A stretch of 42,506 nt of DNA from Brachionus koreanus (lineage: Eukaryota > Rotifera > Eurotatoria > Ploima > Brachionidae). Positions 33,294-42,506 of the stretch are shown here, one piece after another. The translations under genes and the position numbers were made by a program. Below the pieces are notes generated by a model. The model was not told the DNA's origin and ran no database searches. It saw only the letters and a program-made list of their open reading frames with translations. Position 1 is the first letter of the stretch, and the number at the start of each line of letters is the position of its first letter. Location of the stretch: the NCBI GenBank assembly GCA_016987375.1, contig PJRA01000313.1, forward strand, positions 561,714 through 604,219. Reading direction: 5' to 3'.

Positions 33294-33749
33294 ATCAAGG
33301 GGCTTTATTGATCCCTTTCAAAAAATTGAAACTTAAATTTTTTTTTTAAAGAAATAAAATTTAAAAAAATAGCTTTAAAAAAACTTGTGATATTGTTTTT
33401 AATTCTTAAAAAAATTCTTTTTAGAAAAAATATGGATACCTTAAAAAACAAACCAATTTTTTTAAAATACAAATATTGGTCTTTTAGGCTAATGGTGGAC
33501 AGTAAACCGGGTAAAAAATAAAAGTTTATATTTCATAAAAGATTTTTTCCAAAAAGAAAACACTTAAAAACAGATTAACATTAAAACACTTAAAAATACA
33601 AGAAAAAAATTTTCAATTTAGCTTAAAAGACCAATATTTGTATTTTAAAGGTATCTAAAAATATTTAATAAATTTTCATAACAAATATTTTATTTGTCAA
33701 TTTAACTAAATTTGAAATTTTTTTTAAAAATCGGCCGGGCTTTCTAGTG
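33294..33749. mobile_element. Candidate TTAA-type element, 456 bp
   Basis: Left end CACTAGAAAAAT (after TTTA) and right end GGGCTTTCTAGTG (before TTAA at 33750-33753). Terminal identity is only about 9 bp and the left target site is imperfect. The right end matches those at 12681-12716 and 38242-38434. It is probably an old copy of the same family. Confidence 0.45.
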
Positions 33750-33753
33750 TTAA

Positions 33754-35336
33754 GGAACAGTTGATTCAAATAAAAAAACTTATCATCTTAGTCTTATTTT
33801 ACTTCAAAATTAAAATAACTCGCAATAAAGGGATAATGAACCTAATAAAAATAATAAGATCTTAAAAGCTGTTTTAGGAATTCAAATTTGAATTGTATAT
33901 TCTCTGAAAGGTTTTATTCTTTTTCTCTGAAAAAAAGACTATCAATTTTTTATTAAGCTTAGTATTTTTTGCATAATGATCACGAGCTCTAGGAAATTCT
34001 TATTCCGTTCTCAATAATTTTTTTCATTATAATGAAAATTTCTCTTAGTTTGTCTGAGTTAAAAAATTAAAAACTTCAGTTGTAAATTAAATCAATCGAT
34101 TCTTTAGTGTGAATGTGCTATAAATTTTTAGTCTATATTAGATTGAAATTTATCGAATTTTCTCTCTATTATTATAATTTACAATAATTATTTATCTGAA
34201 TATCAACTTAAAGTTGGAAGTGTGCTTTTCTTGCATCTTTTTTCATTGATTTATTCTTTTTAGCATTTCTGATTTTCGAATCGCAAAGATGAATGAGTTC
34301 ACTACAGTCTTCAATTTCTTCTCCAAGTAACAACTTGAATACTCTGACAATTTACTTTTTTTTTAATCTTCTTCTGGTCAAAAAAATCTACTTCTGGTTT
34401 TTTAATCATTTGCATCGGTTACTATTTTATTGATTAATTTTTTTGTGAAGAGATTAAAGCACAGGTTTTGATTTTGTGAAATTTGGTAAAAAAATTAAAA
34501 AAATGAAACAAAAATTAATGATAAAAAAGCTTTTAACTTTTTTTCTGAAGACTTTTGATTAGTTTTGTAAGCAAAACAAAGTTCAACATATTTAGTTGTT
34601 ACCCATTGTCAAATTCTGATCAAATTTTAATTTTCAAAAATGACCAAAACATTTATTTTAATCAAAATTCATCGTAGATTTTTGAATTTTTGTAAAATTT
34701 CAGCTTTATTTTTAGACTTTTGAAAAAGGATTGTAATTTCTAAAAATGCATTGAATTTAAATTTAATTCAAATTTAATTGCAAAATGTTTCGATCATTTT
34801 TGAAAAATGAAATTTGATCAAAAATTTAACTTGCCTGTTTTTGACATTTTTGAATCCCTAATGCTCTTTGAATCAATGTTCCTTCTAGGTTTCTTGAATT
34901 TTTTTATTTGGGTAATCTTTTTCTTTAAAAGGTTCGCACCCATATCCCATTATATCGGTTGGCAGAATGTTCTGTAGAACTGTGTCTTGAGCTTTATCTT
35001 CTAATCTGGATTTAAGTTACCAAGATAGCGGACAATGTTAATGAATATTTAAAATTAAATAACTACTACTGCTACTTTTAGTAAAGCTTTATTAATAAAT
35101 TTTTTTTAAAATAAAATATTTATAAAATTTTAATAATTATAAAAAAAATTTAGCTTTTTTGATTTTTTTTCGCAAGAAAAAAGTGCGTTAATTTAATTTA
35201 AAAAAAAAAGGAAGATCTTAGTTTTATTTGAAAAATAAAAATGTTTCATAATTTGAATTTAATGCTAAGAATTTTCTAGTTTAAATATCACTAGTAGTTA
35301 AATCGCATACTGAAAAATATCCAAAATTTATTTGAA
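33754..35336. other. Intergenic region upstream of the MYND gene
   Basis: Mostly AT-rich. A less AT-rich patch at about 34935-35040, followed by CTACTACTGCTACT (about 35064-35077), resembles a retrotransposon 3' end with a CTA-type tail, but I cannot recognise coding sequence in it. Confidence 0.4.
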
Positions 35337-35939
35337 ATGTCGGATTCAAAAATCTTAATCGACGAGCCATGCAGAGCTTGTTCAAAAGAGCATGCTCGCT
35401 TTCGTTGTGGCAATTGTAAATCAGCTTGGTACTGTTCAAAAGAATGTCAAAAAGTAGACTGGAAGAATCATAAACCTAAGTGCAATTATGACGCTGATAA
35501 GCTGATAACCATTATGATTGTAAATGGAGAAGAGGCTTTCGAGCAGAAGGTTCCAAGATTTGAGGTTGATCCAACTAATGGATGGACACCATGTGTAATT
35601 ACTGAAATGATCGGAATACCTATTATGGTAAAGAGATGGGCGCCCTATTCAACGAAGCCTAAGAGAGAAGTGGGAATTTTTTACATGGTTGATCCAGTGA
35701 GTGGTCTTGCTGCTAAAGAATGGCAAATGGGATGTGGTGTTATTGCATTTGCCCGGGCAGACAAAACTGACTTTCATGTTCAGCTTTTCTGGGACCTGTA
35801 CTCTTACATATACACTTTAATGGATTACTACGGCGAAGAGAATTTTAATTATGAACAATTTAAGAAAAAAATGCTCAACTTTGAATCGTTTAGAGAACAT
35901 CAGATTGAAGAGCATAGGATCCAAGGTATTATTCAATAG
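35337..35939 (+). CDS. MYND zinc-finger protein
   Basis: Single-exon, 200 aa. Residues 12-49 form a complete MYND finger: C12, C15, C24, C27, C33, C37, H45 and C49, with the typical WYCSKECQKVDWKNHKPKC ending. Residues 55-185 form a uniform domain with aromatic patches (WTPCVITEM, FYMVDPVSGLAAKEW, FWDLYSYIYTLMDYY) that I cannot place in a named family. MYND fingers bind proline-rich partners, so a protein-interaction role is likely. There is no SET domain, so it is not a SMYD methyltransferase as it stands. Start ATG 35337 follows a GAA context. A TAG stop is followed by AATAAA near 35962. Function unknown. Confidence 0.85.
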   Translation: MSDSKILIDEPCRACSKEHARFRCGNCKSAWYCSKECQKVDWKNHKPKCNYDADKLITIMIVNGEEAFEQKVPRFEVDPTNGWTPCVITEMIGIPIMVKRWAPYSTKPKREVGIFYMVDPVSGLAAKEWQMGCGVIAFARADKTDFHVQLFWDLYSYIYTLMDYYGEENFNYEQFKKKMLNFESFREHQIEEHRIQGIIQ

Positions 35940-37333
35940 GTCATTTTAAATAGAGATTTTTAAATAAATTTATTTAATTAAAAATTTTTTTTTTCAAAAT
36001 TATTTTAAGAAAAAATTAACAAAATTTACAAAACTATATGCATTCAGATGAAATAAAATTAGGTTTCAAAATTTATGATGAAACAAACACATTTTAATTT
36101 ATATAAATTTAAATATGTTGTCGTGAATGATTGCTTTTTTAATGCAGCACTAAAAGCCGACGAAAAAATAAAATTATCAAGGATTGGTTTTAGTGCGGCA
36201 AATGTTCTCTTAGTTAATAATTTCATTTTTTAAATAAAGATTTCCTCAATTGAACTAGAATTTTTTTAATGAAAAGCCATTCAAATAAAAGAAATATCTT
36301 TCTAATTTGTAACATATAGGGAATTTTTCAAATAAAAATGTTGCAAAACCATTAAATTTTCAAATTGTTAATTAATTATTATTGATTGATTTTGAGAAGC
36401 TCTTTAAAGCTAAAAGTAAAATTCCAAACTCTTATACTTAAAGAATATTTTATGTCTCTTAATGAGTCTTATTTATGTTCATTTAAATTTATGAAAAATT
36501 CATTTCTATTTTTTAAGGATAAACAATGCAAAACAAAGCATTCTCTTTTTGAATAGAATTAGACCAATAGATCTTTGATCAATTGATCTCTCCTCTTTAT
36601 CATCTTCCGCAGTCTCTTGATCAGTATTTCATATAGAGTCAATAGGAGTTAAATGAAGAATAAAAAAAAATTTGAATGACAAATTTATCTTTTTTGTCCG
36701 TGTTTTCAAAAACGCTGACAAAAACAAAAACTTACAAAATCGGAGTTGGCAAAATCGAGGATAGACTGTGAAAATAAATTAATAAAAAAAAGTTTTTCCA
36801 ATAATTTAATAAAAATTTTTCAAATTTATTTTAAAAACAAAAATTATTAGGATTGATTAAATCTGACAGAAGTTATTGGATTCAAAGTTTATATGTTTGA
36901 CTAAGACTAATGATTTGAGACTTTTGACACTTTATTAAAATATTTAATATAATTATTGAAATTAAATTTCATTAAGTAAATAAAGAAGCTGGAGATTTTT
37001 TTAAAAAAAATTCAAAAAACTTATCTGGTGTTAATCAACTTTGTTTCTTACAAAATAATTTTTAAAACATGTTCATTTTTAATTTAATTAAAATTTAAAG
37101 TCGCTTTTAAAATCTCATTTAGCTTTAATAAAAAAATTTGAATTGTAAATTTTGATTAAAACTAGCAACATATTGTAATTCTAAAATATTTTTTAGAGTT
37201 GTGATGAATTATTGATTTTGCTAGTTTGTATGAACAAAGATTTGAATAGCTATTTGTATTTATTTAAGTTCAACAAGTTCTGTAAAAATAGAGAATAAAA
37301 TGTAGATCTAAATCCCAATATCTACAATACATA
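35940..37333. other. Intergenic AT-rich region
   Basis: No gene, RNA or defined repeat recognised. It runs from the MYND gene to a Ginger-like element. Confidence 0.45.
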
Positions 37334-37891
37334 TGTCACTGGCAATTTATTAAATGTGTCATTTTATTAAATGACATGTCAAAGTTTTAAATGCAGATTA
37401 TATAAATTACCAATCTTTATTTGGCATTTTATTAAATAAAATAAAAAATTAAAAAATTTAATTTATTTTAATTAACAATTCATATCAATACTCAAAAAAA
37501 AAATTTAATATAACAAATTCAATCACAATTTCTACATTTAAACAACTTGCCATGACACTTCGAACTACATTTCAACCCAGCTTTACGGCATGAGCACCTA
37601 TTAGTAGCACAGTCTCCAGTATATGAACACTTTAAAAAACGCTGACCATGGCCAACTGACAAAATTCTAATAGCTTCTCTAGCACTTACTTTGACATACT
37701 CACTTGTTTTTTTTTCGGAATAAATTCCTCATTAAATTCAGTAACAAGATTAGTTTTATCAATATAATTTCAAATTTTCAATTAAATAAATTGCCAATTG
37801 TCAAATAATAAAGTTAACGTTCATTTAAATTTACTTTACAACTTGCCAAGTCATTTTATAAAATGACATATTTAACAAATTGCCAGCGACA
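37334..37891 (-). mobile_element. Ginger-like DNA transposon remnant, 558 bp, with CATA target duplication
   Basis: The terminal inverted repeats (about 50 bp) start TGTCACTGGCAATTT and, from the other end, TGTCGCTGGCAATTT. CATA is duplicated at 37330-37333 and 37892-37895. Inside, minus strand, a frame ending at 37519 encodes SEYVKVSAREAIRI, GHGQRFLKC, then a Cys-rich tail CATNRCSCRKAGLKCSSKCHG. That tail is the C-terminal Cys motif of integrase-like proteins of the KRBA2/Ginger group. An A9 run near 37706-37714 marks a frameshift joining upstream EFNEEF-type sequence. TGTNR ends and 4-bp duplications are described for Ginger elements. The integrase core is deleted. Confidence 0.78.
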
Positions 37892-37895
37892 CATA

Positions 37896-38237
37896 TAACC
37901 CTTTTCTCCTTAAAATTACAAGGTAACATCTTTAGCACTATTTTAAGATAATCTGTTTCAAAGCGTCTTACTCGGATATTTCAAAGCAAACAATCTTTTT
38001 AATAAAGCCTAAAAAAACAATTTCATTCTCAGTTTAAGAGCTTACTGCTGGAATTTTTTGATTTTAAGTTTTAATTGGTAATAGGAGTCTCTTACAAATA
38101 AATGCGCCTTCATTAGCCATTTTTTTTAACTAACTTACATCTGAATTTTGTCCAAGATCCTAAATTAATTTAGGATTCTTATGATGACATCCATAAAAAC
38201 TTGAGTATCAACAGGATCATGAATCAACAGGTAGTAA
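37896..38237. other. Intergenic spacer between two DNA transposons
   Basis: About 340 bp of AT-rich sequence with no recognised feature. Confidence 0.4.
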
Positions 38238-38241
38238 TTAA

Positions 38242-38434
38242 CATTAGAAGCACCAAATATTCAAATCCTCGTATCTTTTGAATAGATTTTTCGAATGAAT
38301 ATATCGTTTTTGATTTATGTAGATTTTAAAATTTTCTTTAAAAAATGATATTATCTTATAAAACTATTTAAGTTTTTTTTATAAAATATTTTTTAATTAA
38401 AAAAACGTGAAAAAAATGCTTGGTGCCTCTAGTG
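38242..38434. mobile_element. TTAA-type MITE, 193 bp
   Basis: Left CATTAGAAGCACCAAATATT and right AATGCTTGGTGCCTCTAGTG (inverted) match at about 16 of 20. TTAA lies on both sides (38238-38241 and 38435-38438). It belongs with the CTAGTG-TTAA ends at 12716 and 33749, a piggyBac-type non-autonomous family. Confidence 0.75.
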
Positions 38435-38484
38435 TTAAGAACCAAGCATGCTTTTCGTGAAAATTGATTCAAATAATATTCAAG

Positions 38485-38520
38485 GTTAATCAACAGGCTA
38501 TTGCCCATGTCTCATGAGAA
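38485..38520 (+). repeat. Short dispersed repeat, copy C
   Basis: GTTAATCAACAGGCTATTGC then CCATGTCTCATGAGA. Related to 12011-12051; its right end is eroded. Confidence 0.5.
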
Positions 38521-39182
38521 ATTTTTTAATAAAATCATTTTCAGTTTGTTGTTGCAAAAAAAAATAAAATCAAAACTTTGAAATATTTTATTCATAAATA
38601 GTTATTTTTTAATGATTATTATAGCTTTAAAAAAATTTTGTTCATGTTTAATTTAGATTGACTGATCAATTCAAATATCAAATCAAAGCTATTTATAAAT
38701 TGATTAAAGCTTGAGATGGTTATGATTTTATTGTTCTTTTTAATTTTAATAATTCAAAAATTAATATTTGTTTTCTCTTTTTTTAATTATGATAAATATT
38801 AGAATTTGTCAAGTAAGCTTAGTTGTGAAAATGCGCCGTTGTCGAAAATCACCTGATTTGAATCTTATCATAGCTCAAAATTTTTTCATAGTCACATGAT
38901 ATTTTAGAAAAATTATTTATGATAAAAAAGCAACCAGATACTCATAAGTATTAAAAAAATCAATAAGACTGACAAAAAGACTGCCATCAAAGCAATAACT
39001 AAATGCAAATAAAAAAAAAAAATTTTTTTTTGAATACATTTCAAAATCCCGATTGTCATTAATTAAACCAAATTAAATTCATTTTAGAAGGTGTTCATGC
39101 AAACTTTTGAATTAATGATCAAGCTTAAATTTTTATTTTATATGCTGCATTCAAAACTAATGCGTTTTTCTCTCTTTAATTT
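38521..39182. other. Upstream region of the Rab GDI gene
   Basis: AT-rich with no gene. It probably holds the GDI promoter, but no core element can be told from the background. Confidence 0.4.
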
Positions 39183-39262
39183 TCTCTCTCTCTCTCTCTC
39201 TCTTTTTTTTTCATTTCTTCATATTTAATCGTCATCATTAGAATAAAAATTTTTACTAATAG
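39183..39262 (+). promoter_or_regulatory. (TC)10 tract and splice-acceptor-like site before the GDI start codon
   Basis: A (TC)10 run (39183-39202) continues into T9. It is followed by ATTAG (39237-39241) and TACTAATAG (39254-39262), the latter ending 6 bases before ATG. Pyrimidine tract plus AG suggests either a 5'-UTR intron acceptor or a trans-splice site. The sequence alone does not show which, if either, is used. Confidence 0.35.
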
Positions 39263-39268
39263 ATAACC

Positions 39269-40600
39269 ATGGATGAGGAATATGACGCTGTTATTCTTGG
39301 CACTGGTCTGAAGGAGTGCGTTTTGGCCGGTTTGTTGGGTGTTGCTGGCAAAAAAATTCTGCACATGGACAGAAACAAGTACTACGGAGGCGAGAGCGCT
39401 TCAATAACCCCATTGGAAGACTTGTACGCCAAGTTCAACATGCCTAAGCCTTCGGCTAACATGGGTCGCGGCAGAGACTGGAATGTAGACTTGATACCTA
39501 AATTTTTGATGGCCAACGGCCTGCTTGTCAAGCTATTGATCCATACAGGTGTCACTAGATATCTAGAGTTCAAGAGCGTCGAGGGATCGTATGTGTTTAA
39601 GGACTCTAAAATTCACAAAGTACCTGCAGACGAAAAGGAGGCTCTTGCCAGTGGTCTTATGGGCCTTTTCGAGAAAAGAAGATTTAGAAACTTTCTTCTA
39701 TGGGTACAGGATTTTGACGAAAACGATCCAAAGACCTTCAAAGACAAAAATCCCAATGAACCAATTTCGGAAATATACAAAAAATTCGGCCTCGACAAGG
39801 GAACAGTTGATTTTATTGGGCATGCAATGGCGTTGTATTTGAATGACGACTATCTAGCACAGCCGGCTATGGAGACGATTAAGCGAATTAGACTCTATTC
39901 GGAGTCGTTGATTCGCTACGGCAAATCACCCTATTTGTATCCATTGTACGGTCTTGGTGAGCTTCCACAAGGATTTGCCAGATTGAGCGCCATCTACGGC
40001 GGTACCTACATGCTTGATAAGCCAGTTGATGAGATTGTGTATGAGGATGGTAAAGTAGTTGGAGTTAGATCGGGAGAGGAGACAGCTAAATGCAAATTGG
40101 TCATTTGCGATCCATCATATGTACCTGATAAGGTGAAAAAAGTTGGCCAAGTAATCAGAGCTATATGCATTTTGAACCATCCGATAGCCAATACCAAGGA
40201 TTCGTTGTCGTGTCAGATAATCATACCTCAAAATCAAGTGAACAGAAAATCGGACATTTATGTATGCTGTGTGTCATACACTCATCAAGTAGCCAGTAAT
40301 GGATGGTTCTTGGCAATTGTGAGCACCACTGTTGAGACCAATGACCCACATTCGGAGATAAAGCCTGGTCTTGACCTGCTCGGTCAAATCGAACAGAAGT
40401 TTGTGTCTGTGAGCGATTTGTACGAGCCTGTTGATGACGGCTCTAGCAGCAATGTGTTCATTACCAAGTCTTATGACGCTACCACTCATTTTGAAAGCAC
40501 TTGTTTGGACATATTGAATGTTTATCACAAGATAACAGGCGAAAAGTTTGATTTTTCCAAGGTGACCCGTGGTCTTGGACAAGAGGATGAGGAAAACTAG
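39269..40600 (+). CDS. GDI: Rab GDP dissociation inhibitor, intronless
   Basis: 443 aa (human GDI1/2 are 447 and 445). Collinear with metazoan GDI: FAD-fold remnant [17 protein letters not shown] at the N-terminus, [11 protein letters not shown] at 33-43, [20 protein letters not shown] at 65-84, the Rab-binding block [20 protein letters not shown] at about 216-235, and [11 protein letters not shown] near the end. The C-terminus is short and acidic (QEDEEN), without a prenylation motif, which separates it from Rab escort proteins (REP/CHM). In the cytosol GDI extracts GDP-bound prenylated Rabs from membranes and returns them to donor membranes. The start has a strong ACCATGG context. Codons are richer in G/C than in neighbouring genes, in keeping with high expression. 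It has no introns, unlike the multi-exon neighbours and unlike vertebrate GDI. Confidence 0.97.
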   Translation: MDEEYDAVILGTGLKECVLAGLLGVAGKKILHMDRNKYYGGESASITPLEDLYAKFNMPKPSANMGRGRDWNVDLIPKFLMANGLLVKLLIHTGVTRYLEFKSVEGSYVFKDSKIHKVPADEKEALASGLMGLFEKRRFRNFLLWVQDFDENDPKTFKDKNPNEPISEIYKKFGLDKGTVDFIGHAMALYLNDDYLAQPAMETIKRIRLYSESLIRYGKSPYLYPLYGLGELPQGFARLSAIYGGTYMLDKPVDEIVYEDGKVVGVRSGEETAKCKLVICDPSYVPDKVKKVGQVIRAICILNHPIANTKDSLSCQIIIPQNQVNRKSDIYVCCVSYTHQVASNGWFLAIVSTTVETNDPHSEIKPGLDLLGQIEQKFVSVSDLYEPVDDGSSSNVFITKSYDATTHFESTCLDILNVYHKITGEKFDFSKVTRGLGQEDEEN

Positions 40601-41384
40601 AATAAGAGCTCATAAATAAATTATTAGAATTATTTCAGTATCGGATTTGGAATTTTTAAAAAGCTAAATCATTTAAAAATTATATATTTTTTTTTTCTTT
40701 TAGATGTAACTTTTAATTTTGGTTTATTATTCAAAACTTTTTCGATGTTTAATTGATATTTAAGTTAAAAAATAAATAAAATTGCATTTTAAAATTTGTG
40801 TTATTGTGATTAAAAATAATTGAAAAAATTAGCAAATTTTTTTTTCCTATTTCAAAGTTGATCAATAGGCTAGTGTTATTGTCATAGTAGACTGATTAAC
40901 AGTCACAGTCACTAAAAATCCATAAAAGTTTTTGATAAAATTTGATAGATGAGACATTAATGAGCTAGGAACCATTTCATCTATTTTCTATAATGAAACT
41001 TATTTTAGTTCATAGGAAAAATCGATACTGAGTGAAAATAAAAGCATTTTAAGTAATATTATGGTATAAAAATTACGAACAATTGGTTAAATATGAGTAT
41101 CCCAAGTTATGTGATCAACATAACTTTAATAAGTTGGTGACCAAGAAAATATGTTATCTTGAATTAGTCACATAAAGCATAATTTTTTCAAAAATAAGAA
41201 AAAAAAACTGAATTTTAATGAAAAAATTTTTTTTTAATTTTGAGAAAAAATAATTAAATGAGAAAAAATGGATATTTTATTCTAAAATAAGGCAGTATGA
41301 ATTTATAAGTAAAATAGTCGAGGAATTAAAATTTAAGTATATTTATGTACAGTATAATTTTACCTACAAACTAAAAATTGGCGA
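40601..41384. other. GDI 3' flank and intergenic sequence
   Basis: AATAAA at about 40614 soon after the stop is a likely polyadenylation signal. Copy D of the short repeat lies within; otherwise nothing is recognised. Confidence 0.45.
40857..40900 (+). repeat. Short dispersed repeat, copy D
   Basis: Begins GTTGATCAATAGGCTAGTG and ends GACTGATTAAC, so both inverted ends (GTTGATCA and TGATTAAC) are preserved. The core is diverged from 12011-12051. Confidence 0.5.
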
Positions 41385-41765
41385 GCAGTTCGATTCCTCT
41401 CTTGTTGCATTCATGACTTTAGAAAATGAGTCATTTGTAGACATGTCATAGTTACACATTAAATGAAAAAGATGATAATCAGAAGAAGAAAGATCTGGGC
41501 TAAATGTTGGACGAGGAGCAAGTTCGATCTCTTCCAGCTCTTTTATTTTTGATCTTGTTAACTCTTGAAGCTTCTGAAGTTATTTTGAACAAACAAACCT
41601 AGCTTTTAGTAGACCAAAGAAGGATATTTTTGTAGAAGTGAAGCATACATTTGTTTTAATTGTTCAAAATAAAGTTCTGTATTAATAGCACAACCGTTTG
41701 GAATCAGATTATAGTGTATTACCCCTTGAAAATTTCACCAAACAAACTACATCATCTTTTTATCA
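41385..41765 (-). pseudogene. Mariner transposase remnant
   Basis: Minus-strand frames read GVIHYNLIPNGCAINTELYF, EQLKQMYASLLQK, then frameshifted RSKIKELEEIELAP and SPDLSSSDYHLFH (third catalytic Asp region). It has several stops and frameshifts and no helix-turn-helix half. It is close to the copy at 14045-14595. Confidence 0.75.
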
Positions 41766-41789
41766 AAGTGTTTCTAGTATCATTGATTT

Positions 41790-41793
41790 CTAT

Positions 41794-41825
<32 letters not shown>

Positions 41826-42262
41826 ATTATTACTGCGACCCTTAGGGTAAAGCTTCATTGAAGCTATGGTAGTAAATTCGGCTGTTTCCTGATACATTTG
41901 TCCAGATAATTTTTGAAATTGTTTATTGATATAGAATTAATGATGTGATAAGGTAAACTATTCCAGACATTAACTACTCGGTTAGTCAAAAAATGATATC
42001 GTTTCATGCAGCTTTTCACTTATTCCCTAACAATACATTTATTATGTCTTCTCAAATTGTACTTCCGATTGCAAGAAAAATTTATACCATTCTCAAAATT
42101 AATATTTTCATTTTAAGCCTTGTGGCGTAATCATATTTCCAAAGTGAAGGAATGATCTTGGTCGCTCTTCTTTGTATCTTCTTGATTTCTGAAATATCTT
42201 TCTCAAAAAATTGACACCATGAACTTATGGCAAATTCTAAATGAGGTCTTATTAGTGCTGTG
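41790..42262 (-). mobile_element. Non-LTR retrotransposon 3' end, copy 3, interrupted by a hAT end
   Basis: Same family as 2319-2850. It has a (CTA)n tail (TAG repeats, about 41797-41825), GCGACCC, the hairpin AGCTTC-ATT-GAAGCT at 41851-41865, then ORF2 C-terminal sequence with stops and an internal deletion near 42110. At 42263 the homology to copy 1 (near its AGTGCT end) is cut by TAGGGCTGG. Confidence 0.82.
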
Positions 42263-42506
42263 TAGGGCTGGTAAACCGGTTTGAATATTAGAACCGGTTT
42301 TAAATCCGGTTTTGAATTTGGAACCGGTTTTTAAACCGGTTTTGAATTTGGAACCAGTTTTTAAACCGGTTTTAAACCGGTTTCATAATTTTTCATAAAA
42401 CTTATAAAATTAATATTTAAAACCATGGCTTTTAATGTAATGCATTATAAAAGATTTATTATATAACTATAAAATTTTTAAATTTAAAACAAAATAATTA
42501 TTGCGA
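42263..42506. mobile_element. Terminal part of a hAT-like transposon (runs off the window)
   Basis: Starts TAGGGCTGGTAAACCGGTTT. It carries at least six AACCGGTTT-type motifs within 120 bp, in an irregular tandem array of about 28 bp (GAACCGGTTTT...GAATTTG) up to 42382. TAGGG ends with CCGGTT subterminal repeats are typical of hAT elements. The flanking GTGCTGTG (42255-42262) would be the 8-bp target; the other end lies outside the window. Confidence 0.7.

Noticed and set aside
41380..41400. tRNA T-arm-like GTTCGATTCC on the plus strand
   Set aside because: No D arm, anticodon arm or acceptor stem; it is inside a mariner remnant.
1..42506. CRISPR array, bacterial operon or prophage structure
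   Set aside because: No regularly spaced direct repeats; introns and metazoan genes show a eukaryotic nuclear window.

Overview
The window is nuclear DNA from a small, very AT-rich animal genome. Genes are split by GT-AG introns, most only 49-82 bp long, and lie in long A/T-homopolymer-rich intergenic stretches littered with decayed transposons. The gene set (HADHA, KIF3B, CEP112, Rab GDI, a MYND protein, a DUF268 protein, nuclear-receptor-type zinc fingers) is metazoan. Compact introns, low GC and these transposon types would fit a monogonont rotifer such as Brachionus or another small invertebrate, but the sequence alone does not prove the taxon. There is one 6-base N gap (19603-19608).

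Layout. 1-1535 is non-coding with one inverted repeat. 1536-10520 (+) is a seven-exon CEP112 gene. Its 3.6-kb intron 2 holds two non-LTR retrotransposon tails, a short LTR, a mariner scrap and a complete antisense two-exon zinc-finger gene (5113-5700). Intron 5 holds a tRNA-like SINE candidate, and intron 6 holds an antisense tRNA-Val(UAC). 10908-11788 (+) is a second, paralogous zinc-finger gene starting 388 bp after the CEP112 stop. 11800-14700 holds RT and mariner remnants. 14768-19060 (-) is four-exon HADHA (mitochondrial trifunctional enzyme alpha). 19400-20370 is a broken Tc1-like transposase. 22740-24948 (+) is three-exon KIF3B (kinesin-2). 24949-27575 holds a well-preserved piggyBac-type MITE. 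27576-28457 (-) encodes a secreted or ER DUF268 protein. 28458-35336 has no recognised host gene but carries hAT MITEs and other transposon pieces. 35337-35939 (+) is a MYND zinc-finger protein. 37334-37891 is a Ginger-like element. 39269-40600 (+) is an intronless Rab GDI. The window ends in a mariner remnant and a retrotransposon tail interrupted by the end of a hAT element.

The host genes form no operon or pathway. CEP112 and KIF3B both serve centrosomes or cilia, HADHA serves mitochondrial beta-oxidation and GDI serves Rab recycling, and their proximity looks incidental. The most unusual gene-level signal is the pair of nuclear-receptor-like DNA-binding-domain proteins. They share a 44-residue N-terminal module encoded by a first exon of identical length (133 bp) and phase, and neither has a ligand-binding domain. 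One sits inside CEP112 and the other just after it. At the repeat level, several unreported-looking non-autonomous element families can be defined with exact ends and target-site duplications: hAT with perfect 8-bp ATTTTGAG, piggyBac-type TTAA elements, and a Ginger-like element with CATA.
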